Below, piece after piece: positions 8,329 through 15,574 of a DNA stretch of 64,000 nt. Source of the DNA: Sporosarcina sp. Te-1 (GTDB taxonomy: Bacteria; Bacillota; Bacilli; Bacillales_A; Planococcaceae). The notes beneath the pieces were generated by a model. The model did not search any database. It was given only the letters and a program-made list of their open reading frames with translations, and was not told the DNA's origin. Made by a program: the position numbers and the translations under genes. Position 1 is the stretch's first letter, and every line of letters begins with the position of its first letter. The DNA lies in NCBI RefSeq assembly GCF_017498505.1, contig NZ_CP071798.1:2067501-2131500 (forward strand), written 5' to 3'.

Positions 8329-8398
8329 TTTCCGATTCAAGTTATCATGTAATCATTGTACTTTCTCAACGAATTTTTAAAACTTTTAAAGTTTTCGC

Positions 8399-8427
8399 TT
8401 GCATTTACTTCGGAAAAGAGGTAAAGT
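8399..8427 (+). promoter_or_regulatory. Sigma-A-type promoter for the lysine riboswitch transcript
   Basis: TTGCAT (8399-8404) and TAAAGT (8422-8427) are separated by 17 bases and lie about 40 bases upstream of the L-box aptamer. Confidence 0.6.
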
Positions 8428-8465
8428 CGTAGTAATTTAACATTCACTTATTTCGTAAGTTTTTG

Positions 8466-8643
8466 AAGTAAGGATAGAGGCGCAAAGACCATCAGTACAC
8501 AATTCGAGGATAATGAGATCCGACGAAGATTGTGGAAAGGGGAATTTGCCGAAGTGGAGAGAAGCTCATTATCTCGAAGCTGGTTCTGGGTTGAACAAAC
8601 ACAGAATTGTCATATAGGAAACTATATGGAGGGCTATCTTATG
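8466..8643 (+). ncRNA. Lysine riboswitch (L box)
   Basis: The sequence follows the L-box consensus in order: AGAGGCGCAAAGACCATCAGTA near the 5' end, a GAGGATAATGAGATCCGACGAAG region, the highly conserved GGAAAGGGGAATTTGCCGAAG block at 8534-8554, then paired arms closing with GGAGGGCTATCTTA that base-pairs with the AAGGATAG start. Lysine binding stabilises the aptamer and favours the downstream terminator, lowering expression of lysine biosynthesis. The gene controlled here is dapA. Confidence 0.9.
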
Positions 8644-8670
8644 CAAAGAAATAATTTATTATTTCAACGC

Positions 8671-8702
8671 AGCAACGAGCCCTCGTTGTTGCTTTTTTGC
8701 GT
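8671..8702 (+). terminator. Attenuator of the lysine riboswitch
   Basis: GCAACGAG (8672-8679) pairs with CTCGTTG (8682-8688) and the next GC, followed by TTTTTT. It is the expected lysine-dependent terminator, lying 30 bases past the aptamer. Confidence 0.8.
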
Positions 8703-8706
8703 TCAA

Positions 8707-8743
8707 TTAACTTGGATTGGCAATTCATGCAGATCCAAGTTAA
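8707..8743 (+). repeat. Perfect 11-bp inverted repeat in the dapA leader
   Basis: TTAACTTGGAT at 8707-8717 and ATCCAAGTTAA at 8733-8743 with a 15-base loop, located after the attenuator and before dapA. It lacks a T tract, so it is not a simple terminator. A 32-codon open frame follows at 8771-8869 and stops 16 bases before dapA; it has no recognisable product or good ribosome site. Confidence 0.55.
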
Positions 8744-8885
8744 GCCTTTGGCGGATGTCTCAGATTTTTGATGGATGCTTTCCAGCAGCTCAACGAAGTC
8801 GGGACACCATCACTCCGAGGCGTGATTGATCACTTGCCCTTCTCCCTCTATTTTTTAAAAAATAAATGATAGGATGTGGAGAACA

Positions 8886-9779
8886 ATGAATTTCGGACGA
8901 ATTGTAACAGCTATGGTGACTCCTTTTGATGAACAAGGTGAAATTGATTTTCCGGCAACCCAAAATCTCATTAATTATTTGATTTCCAACGGTACAGATG
9001 CATTGGTGGTTTCTGGCACAACAGGAGAATCCCCGACTTTGACGAACAAGGAAAAAGCCAAGTTATTCAAGTTTACCGTAAGCGTTGTAAATGGCAGAGT
9101 GCCTGTTATTGCAGGAACAGGCACCAATAACACGAAAGAGTCCATGGAATTGACTATGCTTGCGGAAAATGCGGGCGTCGACGGCGTTATGCTTGTGACT
9201 CCGTACTATAACAAGCCTTGCCAAGAAGGGCTATACCAGCACTTTAAGGCCATCGCAGAGGTCACGACTCTGCCGGTTATGTTGTACAATATTCCGGGAC
9301 GCAGTGTCGTCAATATGTCGGTTGAAACCGTTATCCGCCTCTCCAAGATTCGCAATATCGTGGCGATCAAAGAGGCGAGCGGTAATTTGGACACCATGGC
9401 AGAAATCATTGATCGCACGCCAAAGAGCTTTGCATTATATAGCGGTGATGACGGACTGACACTTCCTGTCTTGGCTATCGGCGGGGCTGGCGTCGTTTCA
9501 GTCGCATCCCATATTGTCGGCAATGACATGCAAACGATGATTGCCCACTTCCAAAGAGGAGACATGCAACATGCAGCACGGGAACACCGCCGACTGCTGC
9601 CCATCATACGAGCGCTTTTTGCCGCGCCAAATCCATCTGCTGTCAAAGCCGCATTAAACCTAAAAGGCATTCCTGTCGGCGGCGTCCGGTTGCCGATGAT
9701 TCCGTTGAACAGCGAGCAGTTGCGCAGCTTATACCAATCGTTGACGCTCTATGAGGAATTGGCTTTCTCAAGGAATTAA
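8886..9779 (+). CDS. dapA: 4-hydroxy-tetrahydrodipicolinate synthase
   Basis: 297-residue class I aldolase that condenses pyruvate with aspartate semialdehyde, the first committed step to diaminopimelate and lysine. Diagnostic motifs are present: GTTGESPTL for pyruvate binding, the YYNKP and YNIPGRS motifs with the active-site tyrosine, and the Schiff-base lysine in VAIKEASGN. The start at 8886 follows a GTGGAG site; the ATG at 8874 overlaps that site. It is the only gene behind the lysine riboswitch, and a strong terminator follows, so its control is by lysine-dependent attenuation. The usual dapA neighbours (asd, dapG) are not here, so a second dapA elsewhere in the genome is possible. Confidence 0.95.
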   Translation: MNFGRIVTAMVTPFDEQGEIDFPATQNLINYLISNGTDALVVSGTTGESPTLTNKEKAKLFKFTVSVVNGRVPVIAGTGTNNTKESMELTMLAENAGVDGVMLVTPYYNKPCQEGLYQHFKAIAEVTTLPVMLYNIPGRSVVNMSVETVIRLSKIRNIVAIKEASGNLDTMAEIIDRTPKSFALYSGDDGLTLPVLAIGGAGVVSVASHIVGNDMQTMIAHFQRGDMQHAAREHRRLLPIIRALFAAPNPSAVKAALNLKGIPVGGVRLPMIPLNSEQLRSLYQSLTLYEELAFSRN

Positions 9780-9811
9780 TCGAATTGGACGTTCATCTTT
9801 GCTATCGGCTG

Positions 9812-9848
9812 AATGCCCGGTTCCGTTATAGGGAACCGGGCATTTTCC
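9812..9848 (+). terminator. dapA terminator
   Basis: AATGCCCGGTTCC (9812-9824) pairs with GGAACCGGGCATT (9832-9844), followed by TTCC. The perfect 13-bp stem also faces the convergent peptidase gene. Confidence 0.8.
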
Positions 9849-9868
9849 ATTGCATTTCGAAGATAAGG

Positions 9869-10480
9869 TCAGTTCGCTGGCGAAGTGATTTTCACAAGCA
9901 CTTCTTCGTTTTTAAAATGCAAGTTTTCATTATCTGCCAACGTATATATATTGCTGCTCTTCCTATTACCGGTCCACGCATCGAATGCCAAACGCCGCTC
10001 CTCATCATTATAATGCGGACACAGACTCCCCTTTACGATCCCAAGCCCCTGGAATTCTTCATATTCTTCTTCCTTTTCACTGAAACAAGTCTCAAACCAG
10101 CACATGGCCCCAGCACTTATGCCAGCGAGAATGACACCATTCTGATATGCATTTATCAACACATCATCAAAACCGGTTCGGCGCCAAATATCAAGCATAT
10201 ATTGTGTGTTGCCGCCACCCACATACACAATATCCAACTCATTCACTGTTGCTTGAATAGTCGGTGAGTCGAGGTCTTTACTTGTTAAGTGGCTTGGCAG
10301 CTCTGCTTTAAAAGCTTTATAGAACTTATCTATATATTCTTGAGCATCGTTGCTTGCTGTTGCAATAAATGCAATTTTGACGGGACCTTGTTTCTGGCCG
10401 ATTTTTATTAAGTATTCATCGATAAAAGGCGTATCCCCTGAAAATCCACCACCCGAAATCGTTAGTATATGTCTTTCCAT
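9869..10480 (-). CDS. Peptidase E-like serine hydrolase (S51 family)
   Basis: 203-residue protein of the class I glutamine amidotransferase-like fold, family S51 (dipeptidase E, cyanophycinase). It has the N-terminal LTISGGGF strand-loop, the VYVGGGNTQYML segment and the nucleophile elbow GISAGAMCW, where Ser replaces the amidotransferase Cys. Members cleave Asp-X dipeptides or related acyl-aspartyl bonds in the cytoplasm. B. subtilis YgaJ is similar in size and layout. Monocistronic, convergent with dapA. Confidence 0.85.
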   Translation of the reverse strand: MERHILTISGGGFSGDTPFIDEYLIKIGQKQGPVKIAFIATASNDAQEYIDKFYKAFKAELPSHLTSKDLDSPTIQATVNELDIVYVGGGNTQYMLDIWRRTGFDDVLINAYQNGVILAGISAGAMCWFETCFSEKEEEYEEFQGLGIVKGSLCPHYNDEERRLAFDAWTGNRKSSNIYTLADNENLHFKNEEVLVKITSPAN

Positions 10481-10528
10481 TTATACACTTCTCCTGCCAT
10501 TCTTCATATGATAAATTGATATTGGATT

Positions 10529-11497
10529 TTACTCGATCTTCAATAGGATCTTCCCTTCATAATTACGACTTTCCATGAAATGATGTGCATGAGTCGCTTC
10601 TGGCAATGAAAAAATAGCAGCAATAGGAAGAGCAACCTGGTTTGACGCAAATAACTCAATTACTTTGCCTGCAACAGACGCCAACTGGGCGGGAATATGC
10701 TTTCTCGTTGTGCCTAAACTAAACCCTTTGATACTTCTGCAACTACTATGTACATCATTGGTAGTAAAGGCACCAGGCACCCCACTGCTATTGCCAAATT
10801 GTACAAGTGTGCCATACAATGCTAGGCATTCTAAACTCTTTGCTGTGACATCCCCAGCCACAGAATCAAAGATAAGATTCGCCCCTTGATGATTCGTATG
10901 GCGCAAGACTTCCTCCACAAATAAATCATAGGTGCACACGACATCTGCTCCTAAGCCCTTTACATACATCGCTTTATCTAACTTTCCTACCGTGCAAATG
11001 ATTTTTTGCGTTCCATATAATTTCGCTAATTGTACAAGCATGGAGCCGACGCCACCAGCGGCACTATGGATAACAATTGTATCTGTTTTTTCAACTTGAC
11101 CGATTTCATGTAAGAGAATATATGCTAGGAACGATACAGTCGGCATAGCGGCAGCCTGTTCAAATGATAGACTTACCGGAATTTTAAATACTAAGTTTTC
11201 ATCTGCAATTACATATTCTGCATACGATCCGTATTTAGGGAATGCAATAACACGGTCCCCTTTTGTAAATATTGAATTCGGGTGTGCTTCTTCTATGGTT
11301 CCTGCCGCATCTAGTCCTAATACAAAAGGAAATTGACCGTTCCCTTTATTACCTCTACGAGATTTTATATCTGCATAATTTACGCTTGTATATGCAACTT
11401 TTAGTAAACATTCCCCTTTAGCGATTTTCGGGCGTTCCATATTTTGAAACAACAGAACGTCCGGACCGCCAAATTCTTTTTGAATAATCGCTTTCAT
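10529..11497 (-). CDS. Zinc-independent MDR-family oxidoreductase (quinone reductase type)
   Basis: 322-residue medium-chain dehydrogenase/reductase. The N-terminal GroES-like part (MKAIIQKEFGGPDVL ... VNYADIKSRRG) and the NADPH site in VIHSAAGGVGSMLVQLAKLYG match quinone oxidoreductases (QOR). The cysteine and histidine ligands for zinc are missing, as expected for this subgroup. It should reduce quinones or alpha,beta-unsaturated carbonyls with NADPH. The start at 11497 is preferred because the GGAGGGG site lies directly against the earlier ATG at 11503. Confidence 0.85.
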   Translation of the reverse strand: MKAIIQKEFGGPDVLLFQNMERPKIAKGECLLKVAYTSVNYADIKSRRGNKGNGQFPFVLGLDAAGTIEEAHPNSIFTKGDRVIAFPKYGSYAEYVIADENLVFKIPVSLSFEQAAAMPTVSFLAYILLHEIGQVEKTDTIVIHSAAGGVGSMLVQLAKLYGTQKIICTVGKLDKAMYVKGLGADVVCTYDLFVEEVLRHTNHQGANLIFDSVAGDVTAKSLECLALYGTLVQFGNSSGVPGAFTTNDVHSSCRSIKGFSLGTTRKHIPAQLASVAGKVIELFASNQVALPIAAIFSLPEATHAHHFMESRNYEGKILLKIE

Positions 11498-11611
11498 GTG
11501 CATCCCCTCCCCCTTCTCAATGTATCATGTGAAACAACTTTCATAAATCTTCAAAATCTTATGCCGCTAGATAAGTTTTTTGAATCATTCTCTTTAGCCA
11601 ACAAAATGCAA

Positions 11612-11642
11612 TAAAAAAAGAAGAGCCTAAGCTCCTCTTCTT
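11612..11642 (-). terminator. Terminator of the HMG-CoA reductase/permease operon
   Basis: On the minus strand AAGAAGAGGAGC pairs with GCTCTTCTT and is followed by TTTTTTATT, just past the permease stop. Confidence 0.8.
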
Positions 11643-11659
11643 ACTCATATTTTCTTCAA

Positions 11660-13015
11660 TTAAAATCCAAACAGCTGCAAAATGATCCAGCTCGATGCAT
11701 AGAAGACCATAAACTGAACGCCTGCCCCAATACCAAGAATTCGGTTCAGTAATCCCCCTACCATGGCAACCGTAAATGTCAGGACAATCCCTACCAATTG
11801 GGCTTCATGATACGCGAGTAAACAAGCAAGCCCAATAAACATAGCCACAATGGCTTCCTGGCTGACAAATTTCAATACAATGACGGATGCTTTACGGGCA
11901 TAGTTCATTGAAAACGGATAGGCAATCAGCGAAGCCACGGTAATCCCGATCAAACCGTATAGGAAAAAGTCGCCTGTCGTGAGATGTGTATGCAAATTGT
12001 TAATTGGATCAACTGTAAAGACGGGTGGCGCATTGAACAATGGGGATGCCGGACCCAAAGCTACTGGACTCAATGGAATTCCGAATGCTATTAACGGAAT
12101 AATCGCTTCTGCTATGTACGTAGATTCTGTTACACCGTTCATTACGGTCAAGCTTGTTGTTGATTTTTTATAGGCGCCTTTCGTACGGGAACCCACAATT
12201 TCCCCCATTAAAGAAGTCATGCCAACCGGACTGAAGACAAATGTCAGGGAGGAGATGAAAGTGGTAACCGAAGTGAAGGCTGTTTGTCTCCCCGTCAAGA
12301 TTTTAAACGGATTCGGAAAGTATCCTTTCCACGATTTTGTTTCAGGCGCCAAATGGTATTCATTCGGCTTCTCACGCACAATCGCCTTCTTCGCACTTGG
12401 AGATGCCGCAATGAAAATGTCAGAGAGCATGGGACCAATCGCGATGCCTAAGAAAAAGGTGATGGATAAATGCTTATCTAAAATCGAGAAACTTAATGTA
12501 TCCAATCCCTTAATGAAGAAGGCGAATGGAATGATCGCCAGTATACTCGCCCACTTACCTTTAGAAAAGAAGGCAATCAGGAAGGCGGCAATTGTAAAAA
12601 TCAGCCCCGAAGAGGACTTGAAAAAGTCTGCGAATTGGCCTAAAAATTGACCGAGCAGGACCGCTGTCGGCAAGGCAATAAACGCACCAATGATTCCGCC
12701 TGAAATCATTTTTCGCAACGCAATATGCGGCATGCCCATCCGCCTGAGTGTATTCGCGTGGTCAATCAGCGGTACGGCTGTCGTATCTCCGGGTATTCCC
12801 ATTAAAGCAGTTGGAACCGCATGGGTTAAATGTTTGGATAACACCGCGGCCATGAAGAATGCAAATATGCCTTCTGGAGGTGCACCAAGAAGTATAACTA
12901 GAAGTGTTATCGGCACCATGATTGCTGTTTCATCTGTTCCCGAAATCAAACCGATCAGCGAAAAAACAATAGCGCCAACGATGGCAAATAATAGGGCAGT
13001 CAAAAAAATACTCAT
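11660..13015 (-). CDS. TctA-like multi-pass permease, candidate mevalonate importer
   Basis: 451-residue hydrophobic protein with about 10-12 membrane helices. It resembles the large TctA subunit of tripartite tricarboxylate transporters; the PTALMGIPGDTTAVPLIDHANTL region corresponds to the conserved substrate loop of that family, and a second PIGMTSLMGEIVGSRTKGAYKK region lies in the other half. No periplasmic-type binding protein (TctC) is encoded nearby. It overlaps the upstream small membrane gene by four bases and is in one operon with a degradative HMG-CoA reductase. I therefore infer import of mevalonate or a related hydroxy acid; that is not shown by sequence. Confidence 0.75.
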   Translation of the reverse strand: MSIFLTALLFAIVGAIVFSLIGLISGTDETAIMVPITLLVILLGAPPEGIFAFFMAAVLSKHLTHAVPTALMGIPGDTTAVPLIDHANTLRRMGMPHIALRKMISGGIIGAFIALPTAVLLGQFLGQFADFFKSSSGLIFTIAAFLIAFFSKGKWASILAIIPFAFFIKGLDTLSFSILDKHLSITFFLGIAIGPMLSDIFIAASPSAKKAIVREKPNEYHLAPETKSWKGYFPNPFKILTGRQTAFTSVTTFISSLTFVFSPVGMTSLMGEIVGSRTKGAYKKSTTSLTVMNGVTESTYIAEAIIPLIAFGIPLSPVALGPASPLFNAPPVFTVDPINNLHTHLTTGDFFLYGLIGITVASLIAYPFSMNYARKASVIVLKFVSQEAIVAMFIGLACLLAYHEAQLVGIVLTFTVAMVGGLLNRILGIGAGVQFMVFYASSWIILQLFGF

Positions 13016-13437
13016 TGGTTGCCCTCCTTCTTAGTACGCGTTAAGTTGTCCAACACGCCAAGCTCATCTAGTTCCTTCTTCGTGATCGGGTCTTCTTCAA
13101 TTAACCTGAGCTCCTCCTGCAGATCCAATTGCAAGTCTGCAAATACATCTGCCATGCTCGTTGCGGATAGTTCATCTTCCACTAAAATCCGTTTCGGTCG
13201 AAACAATAGCGAATTCAACACCAGTACCATGACCGTTCCTGCTATGCCAAGCAATAAAGAATACGAGTCCACCATACGTTCTTCCGCAAAAGAAGGTAAT
13301 ATGGCTTGTCCCAGTTTATAGCCTCCCAAGCTGACACCGACACTCAAAACTATAGATACAATCAATTGTCTTTCGGAAATCGTATCCCCCAATATTTCTA
13401 CGAACGTGTTCCCCTTAGCTTCCCTCCGTTGGTTCAT
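13012..13437 (-). CDS. Small two-helix membrane protein of the permease operon
   Basis: 141 residues with two hydrophobic segments (about residues 24-45 and 61-81) and a long acidic C-terminal tail (LQLDLQEELRLIEEDPITKKELDEL) that is probably cytoplasmic. No family recognised. Position between the reductase and the TctA-like permease, one base overlap with the reductase stop and four with the permease start, suggests it is the small accessory subunit of the transporter, in the place TctB has in tripartite systems. Unlike TctB it has two rather than four helices. Confidence 0.65.
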   Translation of the reverse strand: MNQRREAKGNTFVEILGDTISERQLIVSIVLSVGVSLGGYKLGQAILPSFAEERMVDSYSLLLGIAGTVMVLVLNSLLFRPKRILVEDELSATSMADVFADLQLDLQEELRLIEEDPITKKELDELGVLDNLTRTKKEGNQ

Positions 13438-14714
13438 TACAAATCCTCCCCTTGGATTTCTTGAACGATTTGCAGAATGCGATCATATCTCACATCCTTC
13501 TCTTCTACTGCTTGTTGGACAACTCGATCAATGTCCGAATGTGCAGCACCTGCCATCACCGCGAGATTTTTAGCATGCAAACGCATATGCCCTGCCTGTA
13601 TACCTTCTGAAGACAACGCCCGTAAGCTGGCAGCATTCTCCGCTAGTCCGACAGCGGCAATAATACCTGCGAGTTCATCAGATGTTGTAATCCCTAATAT
13701 TTTCAGACAAGCCTTTGCGACCGGATGCGTTTTTGTTGCCCCGCCAATAATTCCAACTGCCATTGGCAATTCAATCGTTCCGACTAAATTTCCATCCTCA
13801 TTCATTTCCCAAGTTGTTAGAGATCGATAGCTGCCTGAACGTGCTGCATAGGCGTGCGCACCTGCTTCAACTGCTCTGGTATCGTTGCCCGTTGCCAGCA
13901 CAACTGAAGAGATGCCATTCATCACCCCTTTATTATGTGTCGCAGCTCTGTAGGGATCTGCATCCGCAAACTCGAAAGCGCTTACAATGTTCTTGACGAT
14001 TTCCACTCCACCAAGTGCTTGTGCATCAAACACCCCTCTAGCCCTAGCGAGCCTCTTATCTGCCAGGTTCGAAATAATCCGCAAGACAACCCGTCCGCCC
14101 GTGATTTTCTCGATTAAGGGCGAAACGTACTCAGCCATCGTATTGACCGCATTGGCTCCCATTGCATCTTTTGTGTCAACGAGCAAGTGGATGACTACAA
14201 TGGTCTCTTTTCTTGTGTTGACCAGATGGACCTCAAGATCTTTCACTCCTCCTCCAAGCTGGACAAGTGTAGGATCTTTCTCATTGCATCGATTCATGAT
14301 TTCCTCTTTATTTTCCAAAATTCTTGATCTGGCGGCGAATGGATCAATACAATCCAAGACTTGTACCTGCCCTCTCATGATGGTCCCGCTTGTAGACGTA
14401 TGGAAACCACCCAAGTCATATGCTGCTCTTGCTGCATTGCTCGCAGCCGCTATGACGGAAGGCTCTTCTGTTGCCATCGGAATGAACACATCTTTACCAT
14501 TCACCTTAAAATTGGAGGCCACGCCTAATGGAATGCTAAATTGCCCAATAACATTTTCGACCATGGCATCCGCTGTTTCCATCGGAAATGGCTGCTTTCC
14601 GGATAAGAGTGATTTCTCTTCCTCCGTTAATCCCCGACCATGCGTGGCTAATTCTAATCTCTCGTTAATTGATAGTTGATAGAATCCTTTAACCCTTGAT
14701 CTGTTCACAAACAT
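13437..14714 (-). CDS. mvaA: Hydroxymethylglutaryl-CoA reductase, class II (degradative type)
   Basis: 425-residue class II HMG-CoA reductase. Recognisable motifs include ENVIGQFSIPLGVA near residue 53, the substrate/cofactor segment ATHNKGVMNGISSVVLATGNDTRAVEAGAHAYA in the middle, and HMRLHAKNLAVMAGA near the C-terminus carrying the catalytic histidine. Class II enzymes such as that of Pseudomonas mevalonii oxidise mevalonate with NAD to HMG-CoA in catabolism; in cocci they can work in the biosynthetic direction. Here the company of a permease and a cupin regulator, and no mevalonate-pathway kinases, argues for catabolism. No HMG-CoA lyase is in the window. Confidence 0.9.
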   Translation of the reverse strand: MFVNRSRVKGFYQLSINERLELATHGRGLTEEEKSLLSGKQPFPMETADAMVENVIGQFSIPLGVASNFKVNGKDVFIPMATEEPSVIAAASNAARAAYDLGGFHTSTSGTIMRGQVQVLDCIDPFAARSRILENKEEIMNRCNEKDPTLVQLGGGVKDLEVHLVNTRKETIVVIHLLVDTKDAMGANAVNTMAEYVSPLIEKITGGRVVLRIISNLADKRLARARGVFDAQALGGVEIVKNIVSAFEFADADPYRAATHNKGVMNGISSVVLATGNDTRAVEAGAHAYAARSGSYRSLTTWEMNEDGNLVGTIELPMAVGIIGGATKTHPVAKACLKILGITTSDELAGIIAAVGLAENAASLRALSSEGIQAGHMRLHAKNLAVMAGAAHSDIDRVVQQAVEEKDVRYDRILQIVQEIQGEDL

Positions 14715-14725
14715 TCCTCCCTTTA

Positions 14726-14760
14726 TGTAATATAATTCAACAAAGTTGAATCGTATTACA
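14726..14760. promoter_or_regulatory. 35-bp dyad, probable operator of the XRE-cupin regulator
   Basis: Two-tier palindrome. The inner arms ATTCAAC (14735-14741) and GTTGAAT (14745-14751) flank AAA. The outer arms TGTAATA (14726-14732) and TATTACA (14754-14760) pair perfectly as well, with two unpaired bases on each side. It lies 12 bases upstream of the reductase start and 64 bases past the regulator stop, so it is well placed as the operator controlling the reductase-permease operon. Confidence 0.8.
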
Positions 14761-14823
14761 CTTTCACTATAAAGGAAAGGAGTTGTTTTGTAAATTAACT
14801 ATTCAAATTTATCGCATCAGATT

Positions 14824-15381
14824 CTATTCCTCTTCTATATATATGGTAAGAACCATAGCAGTCTCAATACTGCTTGCTAAAAAGATATGTGGTCTTTTCC
14901 CCGAAAAGTAAGCTGAATCTCCCTTATCCAGTTCATATTTAATCCCATCATATAGAAGTGTGATAGAACCCGACAAAACAAAAATGAATTCATCATTAGT
15001 ATGTATATAAGGTTTGATTGAAACAGCCTCGGGAAGTACGGTTACAATCGTCGGACTGATGACGCTCATTCCCACTTTATTCGCAAGCAATTCATAATCA
15101 TAGCCAATGCCATTATCCTCTTTCCCTATTTCACGATTCTCTTTTCGCACAATCGTCAGTTCTCCGTGTTCTTCTTGTTCAATGAACCAAGATGTAGGAC
15201 TATCCAAGGCTTTCGCAATCTTGGACAGGGTAACCAAGGCAGGTGTAGTAAGGCCATTTTCAATTTTAGATATATGGCTCTTAGTAATCCCAGCTAGATC
15301 AGCAACTTCTTGTTGCGTCATTTTCTTTTTTAAGCGGATGTTTTTAATCCTCTTGCCAATCTCATTCTTCTCCACTAGCAT
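14824..15381 (-). CDS. XRE-family regulator with cupin sensor domain
   Basis: 185 residues. Residues 8-62 form a Cro/CI helix-turn-helix (IKNIRLKKKMTQQEVADLAGITKSHISKIENG), and residues about 105-183 form a cupin_2 beta-barrel (IHTNDEFIFVLSGSITLLYDG), which in this family binds a small carboxylate or sugar ligand. It is upstream of the HMG-CoA reductase, small membrane protein and permease genes on the same strand, separated by 109 bases that hold a strong palindrome. It probably senses mevalonate or a product and controls that operon. Confidence 0.85.
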   Translation of the reverse strand: MLVEKNEIGKRIKNIRLKKKMTQQEVADLAGITKSHISKIENGLTTPALVTLSKIAKALDSPTSWFIEQEEHGELTIVRKENREIGKEDNGIGYDYELLANKVGMSVISPTIVTVLPEAVSIKPYIHTNDEFIFVLSGSITLLYDGIKYELDKGDSAYFSGKRPHIFLASSIETAMVLTIYIEEE

Positions 15382-15574
15382 TTCACCTCAACGTGTTAAT
15401 TCATTCCTTATACATATTATAAGGAGACTACCTGTTTATCTCCAGTTCCTGACTAATTTTCATGTCCAGCCATCCAATACTTAAACTTCAGCCGCCTTTG
15501 TAACGTGCTGTTCACCTTCCGTTCATATTAAGCCTTTATACTAATTCAATCATTATTTCATGGAGGTGCGACAA

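Noticed and set aside
8530..8829. A 99-residue plus-strand frame through the riboswitch
   Set aside because: It lies within the aptamer and attenuator, whose RNA motifs explain the sequence; no ribosome site.
13437..14714. HMG-CoA reductase as part of isoprenoid biosynthesis
   Set aside because: Class II type, clustered with a permease and a cupin regulator, and no mevalonate kinase or synthase genes nearby. Not excluded, but less likely.
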